Below are positions 17,286-25,662 of a DNA stretch of 64,000 nucleotides, piece by piece. The stretch is from Sphingopyxis macrogoltabida (GTDB taxonomy: Bacteria > Pseudomonadota > Alphaproteobacteria > Sphingomonadales > Sphingomonadaceae), in NCBI RefSeq assembly GCF_001314325.1, contig NZ_CP009430.1, positions 62,001-126,000 on the forward strand. Direction: 5' to 3'. The notes beneath the pieces are model-generated. The model was given only the letters and a program-made list of their open reading frames with translations. It searched no databases and was not told where the DNA came from. How positions within the stretch are numbered: position 1 is the first letter of the stretch; the number at the start of each line of letters is the position of its first letter. Made by a program: the position numbers and the translations under genes.

Positions 17286-18761
17286 ATGATCGTTCACGAC
17301 AGTTTCTTTATCGGCGGACGCTGGGTCGCTCCCGAATCCGACGGAAGCTTCGACGTGATCTCGCCGATTACCGAAGAGATCTACGGTAGGATTCCAGTCG
17401 CCGTTCCTGCCGACATCGACCGCGCCGTAGCGGCCGCGCGGCACGCCTTCGAAGAGGGCGAATGGCCGAGGATGAGTATCGACCAGCGGTGCGAGGCGAT
17501 GACGCGCTTCGCCAAATGCCTCGAGCCTCTGGTCGGCGAGGCGATCGATCTGCAGATCAACGAAATGGGCGGTGTCCGCAAGTTCATAGGGCCGGCGACC
17601 CAGACCTGCCTCGGCCAGCGTATCTATGATGGCATAGATGTCGTCCGGCAACTTCCCCTGCGCGAAGTTCGCGACGGCGCTTTCGGTAAAGTCATCGTCA
17701 CGCGCGATCCGGTCGGGGTCGTTGCCGCGATTGTACCGTGGAACGTTCCACTTTCTGGACTCATGCTGAAGCTGGTCCCGGCCTTGCTCACAGGCTGCCC
17801 GATCGTCATCAAACCGTCGCCCGATTCACCGCTGAGCAGTCACGTCATCGGCGACGCCGCAATCGCAGCGGGGCTCCCCGCCGGCGTCATCAACATCGTC
17901 CCGGGCGATCGCGACGTCGGCCAGTATCTTGTTGCCCATCCGGGTGTCGACAAGGTCAGCTTTACCGGAAGTTCCGCTGCGGGCAGGCATGTCGGCGCGA
18001 CATGTGGCGGCATGCTGCGGCCCTGCACTCTTGAGCTAGGGGGAAAGTCGGCCGGGATCATTCTCGACGACTTCGATCTCGACGGCCAGTTCGATGTTGT
18101 CATGAACAAGACGATGCTCAACAATGGCCAGCTCTGCGTCGCCAACACGCGCATCCTGGTTCCGGCGCATCGCGAACAACAGGTTATCGATCGCTTTGCC
18201 GCTGCGATTGCAGCCCGCAAGATTGGGGACCCGCGCGACCCCGATACCGATTGGGGTCCACTGCCGGGCGAACGCCACCGCGACCGCGTCGAGGGCTTCA
18301 TTCGCTCTGGCATCGAGGAGGGGGCAACGCTGGCAGTCGGCGGCGGACGGCCGGTAATGACCAAGGGATGGTATGTGAATCCGACGATTTTTTCCGGGGT
18401 CACCAATGACATGCGTATTGCCCGGGAAGAGATATTCGGACCGGTCATATCGCTCATTCGCTATGATACGATCGAGGATGCGGTCCGTATCGCCAATGAC
18501 TCGGACTATGGCCTCGGCGGCGGCATCTTCACCTCTGACATCGAGCGGGGTGCCATGCTGGCCGAGCGCATCGACACGGGAAGCCTCGTCGTGAACGACG
18601 GGATTTTTGCGGGCGGCGGCGGGCCGTTCGGCGGTCGCAAGCAGTCGGGCCTCGGGCTCGAAAACGGACCCGAAGGCATGGCGTCCCACTATAAGTTCCG
18701 GTCGGTAAGCCTCGCGCCGGGTCAGGCCTTTGATCTGGCGCGCGCCGAGGCGCTCGCGTGA
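17286..18761 (+). CDS. Aldehyde dehydrogenase, NAD(P)-dependent
   Basis: Full-length ALDH of about 491 residues. Motifs: PWNVPLSG near 155, IKPSPDSP near 178, VSFTGSSAAG near 231, general base Glu in LELGGKSAG near 254, catalytic Cys in NGQLCVANTR near 288 and EEIFGPV near 380. The ATG at 17286 is chosen because upstream sequence is unlike the family; spacing from P450-2 is about 90 bases. The stop overlaps a GTG that could start the next SDR. Role inferred: oxidises an aldehyde formed after P450-2 hydroxylation. It is distinct from the ALDH at the left edge. Confidence 0.93.
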   Translation: MIVHDSFFIGGRWVAPESDGSFDVISPITEEIYGRIPVAVPADIDRAVAAARHAFEEGEWPRMSIDQRCEAMTRFAKCLEPLVGEAIDLQINEMGGVRKFIGPATQTCLGQRIYDGIDVVRQLPLREVRDGAFGKVIVTRDPVGVVAAIVPWNVPLSGLMLKLVPALLTGCPIVIKPSPDSPLSSHVIGDAAIAAGLPAGVINIVPGDRDVGQYLVAHPGVDKVSFTGSSAAGRHVGATCGGMLRPCTLELGGKSAGIILDDFDLDGQFDVVMNKTMLNNGQLCVANTRILVPAHREQQVIDRFAAAIAARKIGDPRDPDTDWGPLPGERHRDRVEGFIRSGIEEGATLAVGGGRPVMTKGWYVNPTIFSGVTNDMRIAREEIFGPVISLIRYDTIEDAVRIANDSDYGLGGGIFTSDIERGAMLAERIDTGSLVVNDGIFAGGGGPFGGRKQSGLGLENGPEGMASHYKFRSVSLAPGQAFDLARAEALA

Positions 18762-18820
18762 ACCGGGAGATTGGCGTGCCACAGACAGTTGTCGGTGAGG
18801 CCGGCACCGTGACAGGAAGA

Positions 18821-19747
18821 ATGTCGTTCGCGGACCAGGTCGTGCTGGTGACCGGCGCGGCCCGCGGCCTCGGACGATCCTATGCCGAACTTCTCGCCTC
18901 GCGAGGCGCGCATGTCGTCCTCAACGATATCGGCGTGTCGGCGGGGGGCGTCGATCCATCGCCAGACATTGCGGAAGCTGCGGCGGCAGATTTGCGGCGG
19001 TCGGGCGGAAGCGTGATTGCGGACAGCAGCGATATTTCGACCGAAGCCGGCGCCGAACAGGCGGTCGCCACCGCATTGGAAGGATTTGGCCGGATCGACG
19101 CAGTGGTCAACAACGCGGGGTTCGTGCGAAGCGGCGACATCGGCAGCACCAGCCTCGCCGATTTCACCTCGATGATCGATGTTCATGCCAAGGGCGCCTT
19201 CTTGATTGCCCGCGCTGCGTGGCGGCCGATGAAGGAGCAGGGCTATGGGCGAATAGTCCTTGTCACATCCTCCGGTGCGATTCACGGTCAGCGCGGTCTG
19301 TGTGGCTATGCTGCGGGTAAGGGCGCGGTGATCGGCATGACCCACGCACTCGCGGTAGAGGGAGCGTCCTTGGGGATTTCGATCAACGCGATCGCGCCGC
19401 TGGCTTACACGCGTCTTGCCGCCGGCATTCCCGACGAAGAGCACCGCGCGCATTTCGAGCGCCACGCCCATGTCGACCAGGTTGCCCCGCTTGCGGCGGT
19501 ACTTGCGCACCGCACATGCCCCGTGAACGGAATGATCCTGGACGCGGGCGGCGGTCGCTTCGCGCGCGTGTTCGTCACCGAGGGCGACGGCTATATCGAT
19601 CCGGCGCCTACTCCGGAACTGGTTCGCGACCATTTCGACGCGATCCTGTCCGACGCCGGTTGCCAGACAGCGCGCGACACCGACGAGGCTGTCGCACGGA
19701 CGGTCGCGCTGGTCGAGGCGCAGGCCGCCATATCGGCCCGAAGCTAG
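18821..19747 (+). CDS. SDR, 3-hydroxyacyl-CoA dehydrogenase-like (MFE-type)
   Basis: SDR of about 308 residues, longer than the classical 250, with a C-terminal extension. Cofactor motif TGAARGLG near residue 13, VVLNDIGV near 33 (the ND-I/L-G pattern is common in peroxisomal MFE-type 3-hydroxyacyl-CoA dehydrogenases), NNAG near 92, Ser in VTSSGAIHG near 147 and YAAGK near 162. A GTG at 18758 overlaps the ALDH stop by 4 bases and would add 21 residues; ATG 18821 fits the fold start better but has a short ribosome-site spacing. Possibly acts on a hydroxyacyl-CoA or cyclic alcohol. Confidence 0.85.
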   Translation: MSFADQVVLVTGAARGLGRSYAELLASRGAHVVLNDIGVSAGGVDPSPDIAEAAAADLRRSGGSVIADSSDISTEAGAEQAVATALEGFGRIDAVVNNAGFVRSGDIGSTSLADFTSMIDVHAKGAFLIARAAWRPMKEQGYGRIVLVTSSGAIHGQRGLCGYAAGKGAVIGMTHALAVEGASLGISINAIAPLAYTRLAAGIPDEEHRAHFERHAHVDQVAPLAAVLAHRTCPVNGMILDAGGGRFARVFVTEGDGYIDPAPTPELVRDHFDAILSDAGCQTARDTDEAVARTVALVEAQAAISARS

Positions 19748-19751
19748 GCTC

Positions 19752-20588
19752 GTGGCCGGCCGGCTGCACGACAAGGTAGCGGTGATCACGGGGGCGGCCG
19801 GCGGAATCGGCGCCGCCACCGCACGCGCTTTTGTCGATGAAGGCGCGCGCGTCATCGTCGCCGACGTCCAGGATGAGCGTGGTGAAACGCTTGCGGCGTC
19901 GCTGGGCGGCGCGGCGCGATACCTGCACGCGGACGTTACACGCGAGACCGAGGTGGCGGCAACAATCGCGATGGCACAACAGAGTTTCGGGTCATTCGAC
20001 TGTATCGTCAACAATGCAGGGCTGATCGGCGGCGCCGGATCGATCGCAACGATGGATGCAGCCCATTGGCACGCCACGATGGCGACCCTTCTCGACAGCG
20101 CCTTCTTCGGGACGAAGCACGCCGCTGCGGCCCTGATCGCGCGCGGCGTGGGCGGGTCGATCCTGACGACCGCCAGCATTGCTTCGCTGCAAGGCGGGCT
20201 CGGAGCCCATCCCTATACCACGGCCAAGCACGCCATCGTCGGACTGACGCGTTCGGTCGCTTCGGAACTTGCGCCGCATCGCATCCGGGTGAATGCTGTG
20301 GCGCCGGGCTTCGTCGTCACCCCGCTCAGCATGGGCTCGCTGGGCGCCGACGCTGACGAAACCGCGCAACGCAGCGCCGCCGCGTCGCCGATGCGTCTGC
20401 CGACGTTCCCCGAGGAAATCGCCCGTGCGTTCGTCTATCTGGCAAGCGACGATGCCCGGCAGGTCACGGGCCAGCTGATCACCGTCGATGCGGGTGCGAC
20501 AGCGGCACCCAGCGTCTCGCGATATCACGACGGCGTGTCCCGTTTTCTGGGGCCTGCGGAGCTGGCGGAGCGGTTCCGATCCCTTTGA
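19752..20588 (+). CDS. Short-chain dehydrogenase/reductase (SDR)
   Basis: Classical SDR of 278 residues starting at GTG 19752, 4 bases after the upstream SDR stop. Cofactor motif TGAAGGIG near 14, NNAG near 87, catalytic Ser in TTASIAS near 139 and YTTAK near 155; the C-terminus has the usual VTGQLITVDAG strand. Last gene of the TonB-ferredoxin-P450-2 operon and convergent with the acyl-CoA dehydrogenase, 19 bases away. Probably another alcohol/ketone interconversion. Confidence 0.92.
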   Translation: MAGRLHDKVAVITGAAGGIGAATARAFVDEGARVIVADVQDERGETLAASLGGAARYLHADVTRETEVAATIAMAQQSFGSFDCIVNNAGLIGGAGSIATMDAAHWHATMATLLDSAFFGTKHAAAALIARGVGGSILTTASIASLQGGLGAHPYTTAKHAIVGLTRSVASELAPHRIRVNAVAPGFVVTPLSMGSLGADADETAQRSAAASPMRLPTFPEEIARAFVYLASDDARQVTGQLITVDAGATAAPSVSRYHDGVSRFLGPAELAERFRSL

Positions 20589-20607
20589 GGCTCGCGCGCC
20601 AAAGTGT

Positions 20608-21813
20608 CTATCGGTATTTTCTCAGTTCGAGCTTTGCGATCGTCTCCAGATGAACCTCATCGGGTCCATCGGCGAGGCGCAACGTGCGCGCGAGCGAATA
20701 GGCCGCCGCCAAAGGGAAATCGTCCGATACGCCGGCGCCGCCATGCGCCTGAATGGCCCGGTCGATGACGTTGCAGGCCATGCGCGGGACAATCACCTTG
20801 ATCATCGCGATCTCCGACCGGGCGGCCTTATTGCCGACGCGGTCCATCATGTCGGCGGCATGCAGCGTTAGCAGGCGGGCCTGGCTGATCTCCATTCGCG
20901 ATTCGGCGATGCGCTCGCGTAGCGACGATTGCTCGGAAAGCGGCTTGCCGAACGCGACGCGGCTTTCGGCGCGGCGACACATGAGTTCGAGCGCGCGCTC
21001 AGCCAAACCGATCGCCCGCATGCAGTGATGGATACGACCGGGGCCCAGACGTCCCTGCGCGATCTCGAAGCCGCGCCCCTCGCCCAAAAGGAGGTTCGAG
21101 GACGGCACGCGGACCTGCTCGAAGATGGTCTCGGCGTGTCCGTGCGGCGCGTCGTCATATCCGAAGACGGTCAGCGGCCGAACGATCCTGACGCCGGGCG
21201 TGTCGAGCGGGACCAGGATCATCGATTGCTGCCGATGCGTCTCCGCCCGCGGATCGGTCTTGCCGAGCAGGATCGCGACCTTGCAGCGTGGATCCATCGC
21301 GCCCGATGTCCACCATTTGTGACCGTTGATGACATAGTCGTCGCCGTCGCGAACGATTGTCGCCTCGACATTGGTCGCGTCGGACGACGCGACGGCGGGT
21401 TCGGTCATGGCAAAGCAGGAGCGGATATCGCCCGCGAGCAGGGGATCCAGCCATGTCCGCTTTTGCTCTTCGGTTCCGTAGCGAACCAGGACTTCCATGT
21501 TGCCGGTATCGGGCGCCGAACAGTTGAACAGCTCGGCGGCGAACGGGATGCGCCCCATTGCTTCGCAGAAGGAAGCATATTCGAGATTGCTGAGTCCAGG
21601 GCCGCTTTCACTATCGGGAAGAAACAGGTTCCAGAGCCCAAGCGATCGCGCCTCGGCCTTGAGCTCCTCGAAGATCGGCGGGTGCACCCAACGGTCCGCG
21701 CCGGCGGCATGCTGCAGGTTGTATGTCGGCTCGGCGGGGGCGACCCGCTCTTCCATAAACTTGTCGAAACGCGCCTTTAGGGCACTGGTTTCCTGCGGCT
21801 GTTCACCGGCCAT
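20608..21813 (-). CDS. Acyl-CoA dehydrogenase, ACAD10/11-like
   Basis: FAD-dependent acyl-CoA dehydrogenase of 401 residues. FAD/substrate segments [15 protein letters not shown] near 133, [11 protein letters not shown] near 165 and the C-terminal [17 protein letters not shown] near 360; the [15 protein letters not shown] ending is typical of the ACAD10/11-like branch. It lies 33 bases downstream of an APH-type kinase. Fusion of these two domains in animal ACAD10/11, and the LvaA/LvaC pair of levulinate catabolism in Pseudomonas putida, link the pair to phosphorylation and dehydrogenation of 4-hydroxyacyl-CoA. That function is inferred here from context. Confidence 0.9.
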   Translation of the reverse strand: MAGEQPQETSALKARFDKFMEERVAPAEPTYNLQHAAGADRWVHPPIFEELKAEARSLGLWNLFLPDSESGPGLSNLEYASFCEAMGRIPFAAELFNCSAPDTGNMEVLVRYGTEEQKRTWLDPLLAGDIRSCFAMTEPAVASSDATNVEATIVRDGDDYVINGHKWWTSGAMDPRCKVAILLGKTDPRAETHRQQSMILVPLDTPGVRIVRPLTVFGYDDAPHGHAETIFEQVRVPSSNLLLGEGRGFEIAQGRLGPGRIHHCMRAIGLAERALELMCRRAESRVAFGKPLSEQSSLRERIAESRMEISQARLLTLHAADMMDRVGNKAARSEIAMIKVIVPRMACNVIDRAIQAHGGAGVSDDFPLAAAYSLARTLRLADGPDEVHLETIAKLELRKYR

Positions 21814-21846
21814 GAAGTCGTTCCTCGCGTTTTCAGGGAATGTCGC

Positions 21847-22884
21847 TTATTTTCGATCGAGTGCGGCGAGCCCGGCCTCCGCGCATAGCCCCGCCAGCGC
21901 ACCGCGCTGGAGCGAGTCGGGCGAAGCCGCCTGACCGTCGAGGGCGCGGCGAAGGACGCCCTGCAAGATCGCGGCGAGACGAAACAGCGCGAACGCCATG
22001 TAGTGACCCCATGGCGCGTCGAGCGGCCGCCCCGTACGCGCCACATAGCGCGCCACATACTCCTCCTCGCACGGCACCCCGCTCCCCGCGAGATCGCGAT
22101 CCGCAAGTCCGTGAAAGGCCCGTTCGGGAAGATGGTAGCAGAAACAGTTATAGGCGAGGTCGGCGAGCGGGTGCCCAAGCGTCGACAGTTCCCAGTCGAG
22201 TACGGCAAGAACTTCCGGTCGGTCGGGATGAAACAGCAAATTCTCGAGCCGATAATCGCCATGCGCAATGGCTACGCGGCCATCATCGGGAATGAGACCC
22301 GGGAGGCGCCGGATCAGTTCGTCCATCGCGGCGATCGGCTGCGTTTCGGACTCGCGATACTGACGGGACCAGCGTGCGATCTGGCGCGCGAAATAGTCGC
22401 CCGCCTTACCATAGTCGCCAAGGCCGTGCGCAGCAGGATCGACGTGATGGAGCCGGGCCAGCATATCGTTCATCGCATCATGGACGGCAGCCCGCTCGTC
22501 GCTTTCGAGCTCGCCCAAGAGGGGATCGCGAAACAGGCGGCCGTTCACGAAGTCCATGACATAGAATGGCGTGCCCACGATGCCGCGATCGTCGCTGAAC
22601 AGGCGCACGCGCGGGACGGCGACCCCGGTCGGCGCGAGCGCGGCCATGATCCGGTATTCGCGGTCGACGGCATGCGCTGACGGAAGGAGAGTCCCGGCAG
22701 GTTGCTTGCGCAGAACATAGCGTTCCGGTCCTGCGGCAAGCAGATAGGTCGGATTCGATTGCCCGCCAACAAAGGGCGTCGCGGAGAGCCGACCCCAGTC
22801 GCCCGGAAGGCTGCGAGCGAGAAACGCACCGAGCCGGCTTTTATCCAGGCCATCGGAAATGGCGTCGAGTTGAGAGGTGGCCAT
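21847..22884 (-). CDS. APH-family kinase, ACAD10/11- or LvaA-like phosphotransferase
   Basis: Protein of about 345 residues with the aminoglycoside-phosphotransferase fold. It shows FVGGQSNPTYLL near the N-terminus (nucleotide loop), YVLRKQP with the ATP-binding Lys, the catalytic loop HGDYRLENLLFH near 207 and the metal-binding DWELSTLGHPLADLAY near 230. The ATG at 22884 starts 8 bases after the DUF35 gene stop. Flanked by acyl-CoA dehydrogenase, DUF35 and thiolase-fold genes, so a role in antibiotic resistance is unlikely. Best inference is phosphorylation of a hydroxyacyl-CoA before dehydroxylation. Confidence 0.88.
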   Translation of the reverse strand: MATSQLDAISDGLDKSRLGAFLARSLPGDWGRLSATPFVGGQSNPTYLLAAGPERYVLRKQPAGTLLPSAHAVDREYRIMAALAPTGVAVPRVRLFSDDRGIVGTPFYVMDFVNGRLFRDPLLGELESDERAAVHDAMNDMLARLHHVDPAAHGLGDYGKAGDYFARQIARWSRQYRESETQPIAAMDELIRRLPGLIPDDGRVAIAHGDYRLENLLFHPDRPEVLAVLDWELSTLGHPLADLAYNCFCYHLPERAFHGLADRDLAGSGVPCEEEYVARYVARTGRPLDAPWGHYMAFALFRLAAILQGVLRRALDGQAASPDSLQRGALAGLCAEAGLAALDRK

Positions 22885-22892
22885 GCAGACGA

Positions 22893-23297
22893 CTAAAGGG
22901 CCGGCCGGAACTGCGGCAACGAGACGTCGTCCGTCACGTCCTTGAAAAGCAGTTCGACCCGCATTCCTCCCGAAATTGCTTCGGGCTCGCAATCGATGAT
23001 GTTGCCGGGCATGCGCGTGCCGTCGTCGAGGTCGATCAGCGCGACGACATAAGGAACCTCGGAAGCATAGACCTCGGCGGGGATCGGATGCCGCACGACG
23101 ATCCAGCTATAGACGTTGCCGTGGCCTTCGCTGACAAATATCTCGGTGTTGGCCGATCGACATTTCGGGCAGACCGGACCTGGCGGGAAGCGCACCTTTG
23201 CGCAATCACCGCAGCGCTGAAGCCGAAGTTCGTGCACCTTGCAGCCCTCCCAGAAGAAGGCGGAAAGGTGGTCTGGTACGGGCAAGGGTGGTTGCAT
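22893..23297 (-). CDS. DUF35 OB-fold/Zn-ribbon acyl-CoA-associated protein
   Basis: Protein of 134 residues with an N-terminal rubredoxin-like zinc ribbon (RCGDCAKVRFPPGPVCPKC, two CxxC pairs near 29-46) followed by an OB-fold (VYSWIVVRHP...VPYVVALIDLDDG). DUF35 proteins form complexes with thiolase-fold partners, as in the Ltp2/ChsH2-DUF35 aldolase of steroid side-chain degradation and in acetoacetyl-CoA thiolase/HMG-CoA synthase complexes of archaea. Its neighbour 6 bases upstream is such a thiolase-fold protein. Confidence 0.93.
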   Translation of the reverse strand: MQPPLPVPDHLSAFFWEGCKVHELRLQRCGDCAKVRFPPGPVCPKCRSANTEIFVSEGHGNVYSWIVVRHPIPAEVYASEVPYVVALIDLDDGTRMPGNIIDCEPEAISGGMRVELLFKDVTDDVSLPQFRPAL

Positions 23298-23303
23298 TAA
23301 ATT

Positions 23304-24461
23304 TCAGTTCCTCAGGATCATGGCGCTGCCGCACGTCATCGCGCCAGCGGTGGTGAGCGCGGTCCGGGCATTCGGGACCTGCCGCGCCCCGGCTTCGCCG
23401 CGTAACTGTTCCACGGCTTCGATTACATGGTTGAAACCGTGAATATAGGCTTCCGACAGCAATCCGCCGTGCGTATTGGTTGGGAGAGGTCCGTCGCGTT
23501 TCAGGCCTCCGCTTTCGACAAAACCCCCGGCCTCGCCGGGCTTGCAGAAGCCGAGCCCCTCAAGGGCCATCAGAACGCTATAAGTGAAGCAGTCGTAGAT
23601 TTCGGCGACGTCGATGTCTGTTGGCGCCATGTCGGCACTCTTCCACAGCGGATCGGCGATATAGGCCGCAAAATTTTCCGCATGGTCATCCCAGCGAATG
23701 GCGTCGAAGGTATCTTCACCCTGGTTGGGACCGCCTCCGTAAGCGCCGCCGGAAATATAGACCGGCTTGGGCCGCATGTCGCGGGCGCGCTCGGCCGATG
23801 TCACCACAACGGCGCAGGCCCCATCGCTTTCGAGGCAGATATCATAGAGGCCGAACGGGTCGACGATTTTCCGGGCGCCCATATAATCGTCCATCGTGAG
23901 CGGCGTCCGCAGCATCGCCCGGTCGTTGAGGAGCGCGTTATCGCGGAAGGTCACTGCGACTGAACCAAGCTGCTCCTTCGTCGTGCCATGCTTGATCATG
24001 TGCCGTTGGCACCACATGGCCATCGCCTGGGGATAGGTTATCCAGCCAAACGGCGCGGCATATTGGGTCACGCCATAGGCCGCGAGGTCCCGGCTGCCGC
24101 CCAGTCGGAAGCCGGATCTGCCGTTCATTGCGCGGAAGCACAGGATGTTCTTGGCAAGTCCGGCCTTGAGGATCGCAGTCGCCGTCAGAACGATCAGGTT
24201 GGCGGCGTTTCCGCCCGAGTTGAACTCGGCGACATATTGCGGGCTTTCGAGTCCGATCGCGGTCGCGACCGCCATCGACGGGACCGAATCCCCGAAATTG
24301 AAACTGATGATGCCGTCGATTTCATTGGGGTCGATACCGGCGTCGGCGCATGCCTTCAGACACGCCTCGGAGGCAAGTTCGAGCACAGTGACGCCCGAAT
24401 TCTTCGTGAAGGACGTATATCCGATACCGGAAATGGCGAATTGGTCGCGCAGGTTCCACAT
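23304..24461 (-). CDS. Thiolase-fold protein, Ltp2-like (no nucleophilic Cys)
   Basis: Thiolase-superfamily protein of 385 residues of the lipid-transfer-protein/SCP-x branch. Segments FAISGIGYTSFTK, GIISFNFGDSVPS, ESDGACAVVVTS, VAEIYDCFTYSVLMALE and THGGLLSEAYIHG are recognisable. The position that holds the nucleophilic Cys in true thiolases reads FNSGGNAAN, with no Cys. Absence of that Cys with a DUF35 partner resembles Ltp2, a retro-aldolase that cleaves beta-hydroxyacyl-CoA. Retro-aldol cleavage is therefore more likely than Claisen thiolysis, but this is inference. Confidence 0.88.
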   Translation of the reverse strand: MWNLRDQFAISGIGYTSFTKNSGVTVLELASEACLKACADAGIDPNEIDGIISFNFGDSVPSMAVATAIGLESPQYVAEFNSGGNAANLIVLTATAILKAGLAKNILCFRAMNGRSGFRLGGSRDLAAYGVTQYAAPFGWITYPQAMAMWCQRHMIKHGTTKEQLGSVAVTFRDNALLNDRAMLRTPLTMDDYMGARKIVDPFGLYDICLESDGACAVVVTSAERARDMRPKPVYISGGAYGGGPNQGEDTFDAIRWDDHAENFAAYIADPLWKSADMAPTDIDVAEIYDCFTYSVLMALEGLGFCKPGEAGGFVESGGLKRDGPLPTNTHGGLLSEAYIHGFNHVIEAVEQLRGEAGARQVPNARTALTTAGAMTCGSAMILRN

Positions 24462-24478
24462 GGAAGGTGCCTAATCTC

Positions 24479-25306
24479 TTACTGGCCGACGAACCGCGGT
24501 CGGCGTTTTTCCTGGAATGCGACGAGCCCTTCGGAGGCGTCGGCCGCGGTGGTGGCGTAGTTGAGGACATAATCGATCTCGAGCTGCAAGCCGGTCTGAA
24601 GATCCCCTCGAAGCCCCTCTTTGAGCAGGTATTTCAGTCCTTTCAGGCCGAGAGGACTCTTGCGGCAGAGGTCGGCGACGAGGCCATCGATCGTCTCGGT
24701 CAATTGCTCGTCGGGCACTGCCCTCGAAACGAGTCCGATCCGTTCGGCCTCTTCGGCTCCCACCAGCGCGCCGGTCGCCATCAAATAATGGGCACGCATC
24801 GGGCCGATGACGCGCGGTAGCCGCTGCGACCCACCCGCGCCCGGCAGCTGACCGAAATTGAGATGACCGTCACCGATCTTGGCCGAATGCGCGGCAATCA
24901 CGATGTCGCAAGCCAGCAGAAGCTCCAGACCGCCGGCGACGCAATAGCCTTCGATGATGCCGACAAAAGTCTTCGAAGATCGCTCCATAGCCTCGAATAG
25001 CTGGTAGAAATCGTCGAGGAAGCTCGCAAAATTGTCGGGATTCCGGTAGAGTTCCATATAGCCGATGAGGTCGCCGCCCGCGGAAAATGTTCCGCCTTGG
25101 CCGCGAATGAGGACTAGCTGCACGGTAGCATCGTCCTCAAGACTGACTACATGGCTTCGAAGGGCCTTGACCGTAGCCCAGTCGAGCGGATTCTTTTGAT
25201 CCGGGCGATTTAGCGACAATTGGACGACGCCCTCGGAAATCCTTTCGAACAGGATAAGATTGGTGTCATTCGATACCAGTTTGATTTCGGATGTTGCTCC
25301 GACCAT
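24479..25306 (-). CDS. Enoyl-CoA hydratase/isomerase family protein
   Basis: Crotonase-fold protein of 275 residues, first gene of the minus-strand CoA operon. Oxyanion-hole segments FSAGGDL near 73 and EGYCVAGGLELLLACD near 121 are intact. By eye alignment with rat mitochondrial crotonase, the two catalytic Glu positions are His (GDGHLNFGQLPGAGG) and Tyr, so simple hydration is uncertain; isomerase, dehydratase or hydrolase chemistry is possible. Two GntR-type sites lie upstream of its start. Confidence 0.88.
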   Translation of the reverse strand: MVGATSEIKLVSNDTNLILFERISEGVVQLSLNRPDQKNPLDWATVKALRSHVVSLEDDATVQLVLIRGQGGTFSAGGDLIGYMELYRNPDNFASFLDDFYQLFEAMERSSKTFVGIIEGYCVAGGLELLLACDIVIAAHSAKIGDGHLNFGQLPGAGGSQRLPRVIGPMRAHYLMATGALVGAEEAERIGLVSRAVPDEQLTETIDGLVADLCRKSPLGLKGLKYLLKEGLRGDLQTGLQLEIDYVLNYATTAADASEGLVAFQEKRRPRFVGQ

Positions 25307-25416
25307 CGATCAATCTCCACATTCCCTGTCGCAATCGCGGCGTTTTTTGAACGCCGCGATGGGGACTTCGAATTGTCAAAGCGCATGGACGCGCTGTCGA
25401 TGATGTGACAATTTCA

Positions 25417-25427
25417 ATGTCCGACAA
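25417..25427. promoter_or_regulatory. GntR/FCD-type operator candidate 6
   Basis: ATGTCCGACAA, one mismatch from the palindrome, about 110 bases upstream of the crotonase start at 25306. It is the exact reverse complement of candidate 7. Confidence 0.6.
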
Positions 25428-25488
25428 TCGGACTAGTTCAAGCAGCGGCGCCTGTCAATTGAATGGTGTCGATTTTCGGAAAAACCGG

Positions 25489-25499
25489 TTGTCGGACAT
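25489..25499. promoter_or_regulatory. GntR/FCD-type operator candidate 7
   Basis: TTGTCGGACAT, one mismatch from the palindrome. Start-to-start spacing from candidate 6 is 72 bases, close to seven helical turns, which would allow looping with both sites on one face. Confidence 0.6.
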
Positions 25500-25662
25500 T
25501 GGTCAAAATGACATGACAAGTTGCGTCTGGAAGCTGCGGAGTCTTGAGACAGCAGCCGGACCCCAACGCGCGATCAGTCGCGATGTACCGACCGGCGAAA
25601 GGAACTATTGAGTAGAGAATTGCGCTGGCGGTGCGGGGGCAACCGCCGAGGGACTATCGCCC

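Larger units (their letters stand above)
25307..25662. other. Intergenic regulatory region without a gene
   Basis: 356-base gap between the GntR stop and the crotonase start. It carries two oppositely oriented operator candidates (25417-25427 and 25489-25499) 72 bases apart. No credible coding frame: short frames lack ribosome sites and family similarity. It probably holds the promoter of the CoA operon that runs to 20608. Confidence 0.6.

Noticed and set aside
21847..22884. Aminoglycoside resistance kinase
   Set aside because: The APH fold is present but the operon context is acyl-CoA metabolism, matching ACAD10/11- or LvaA-type kinases.
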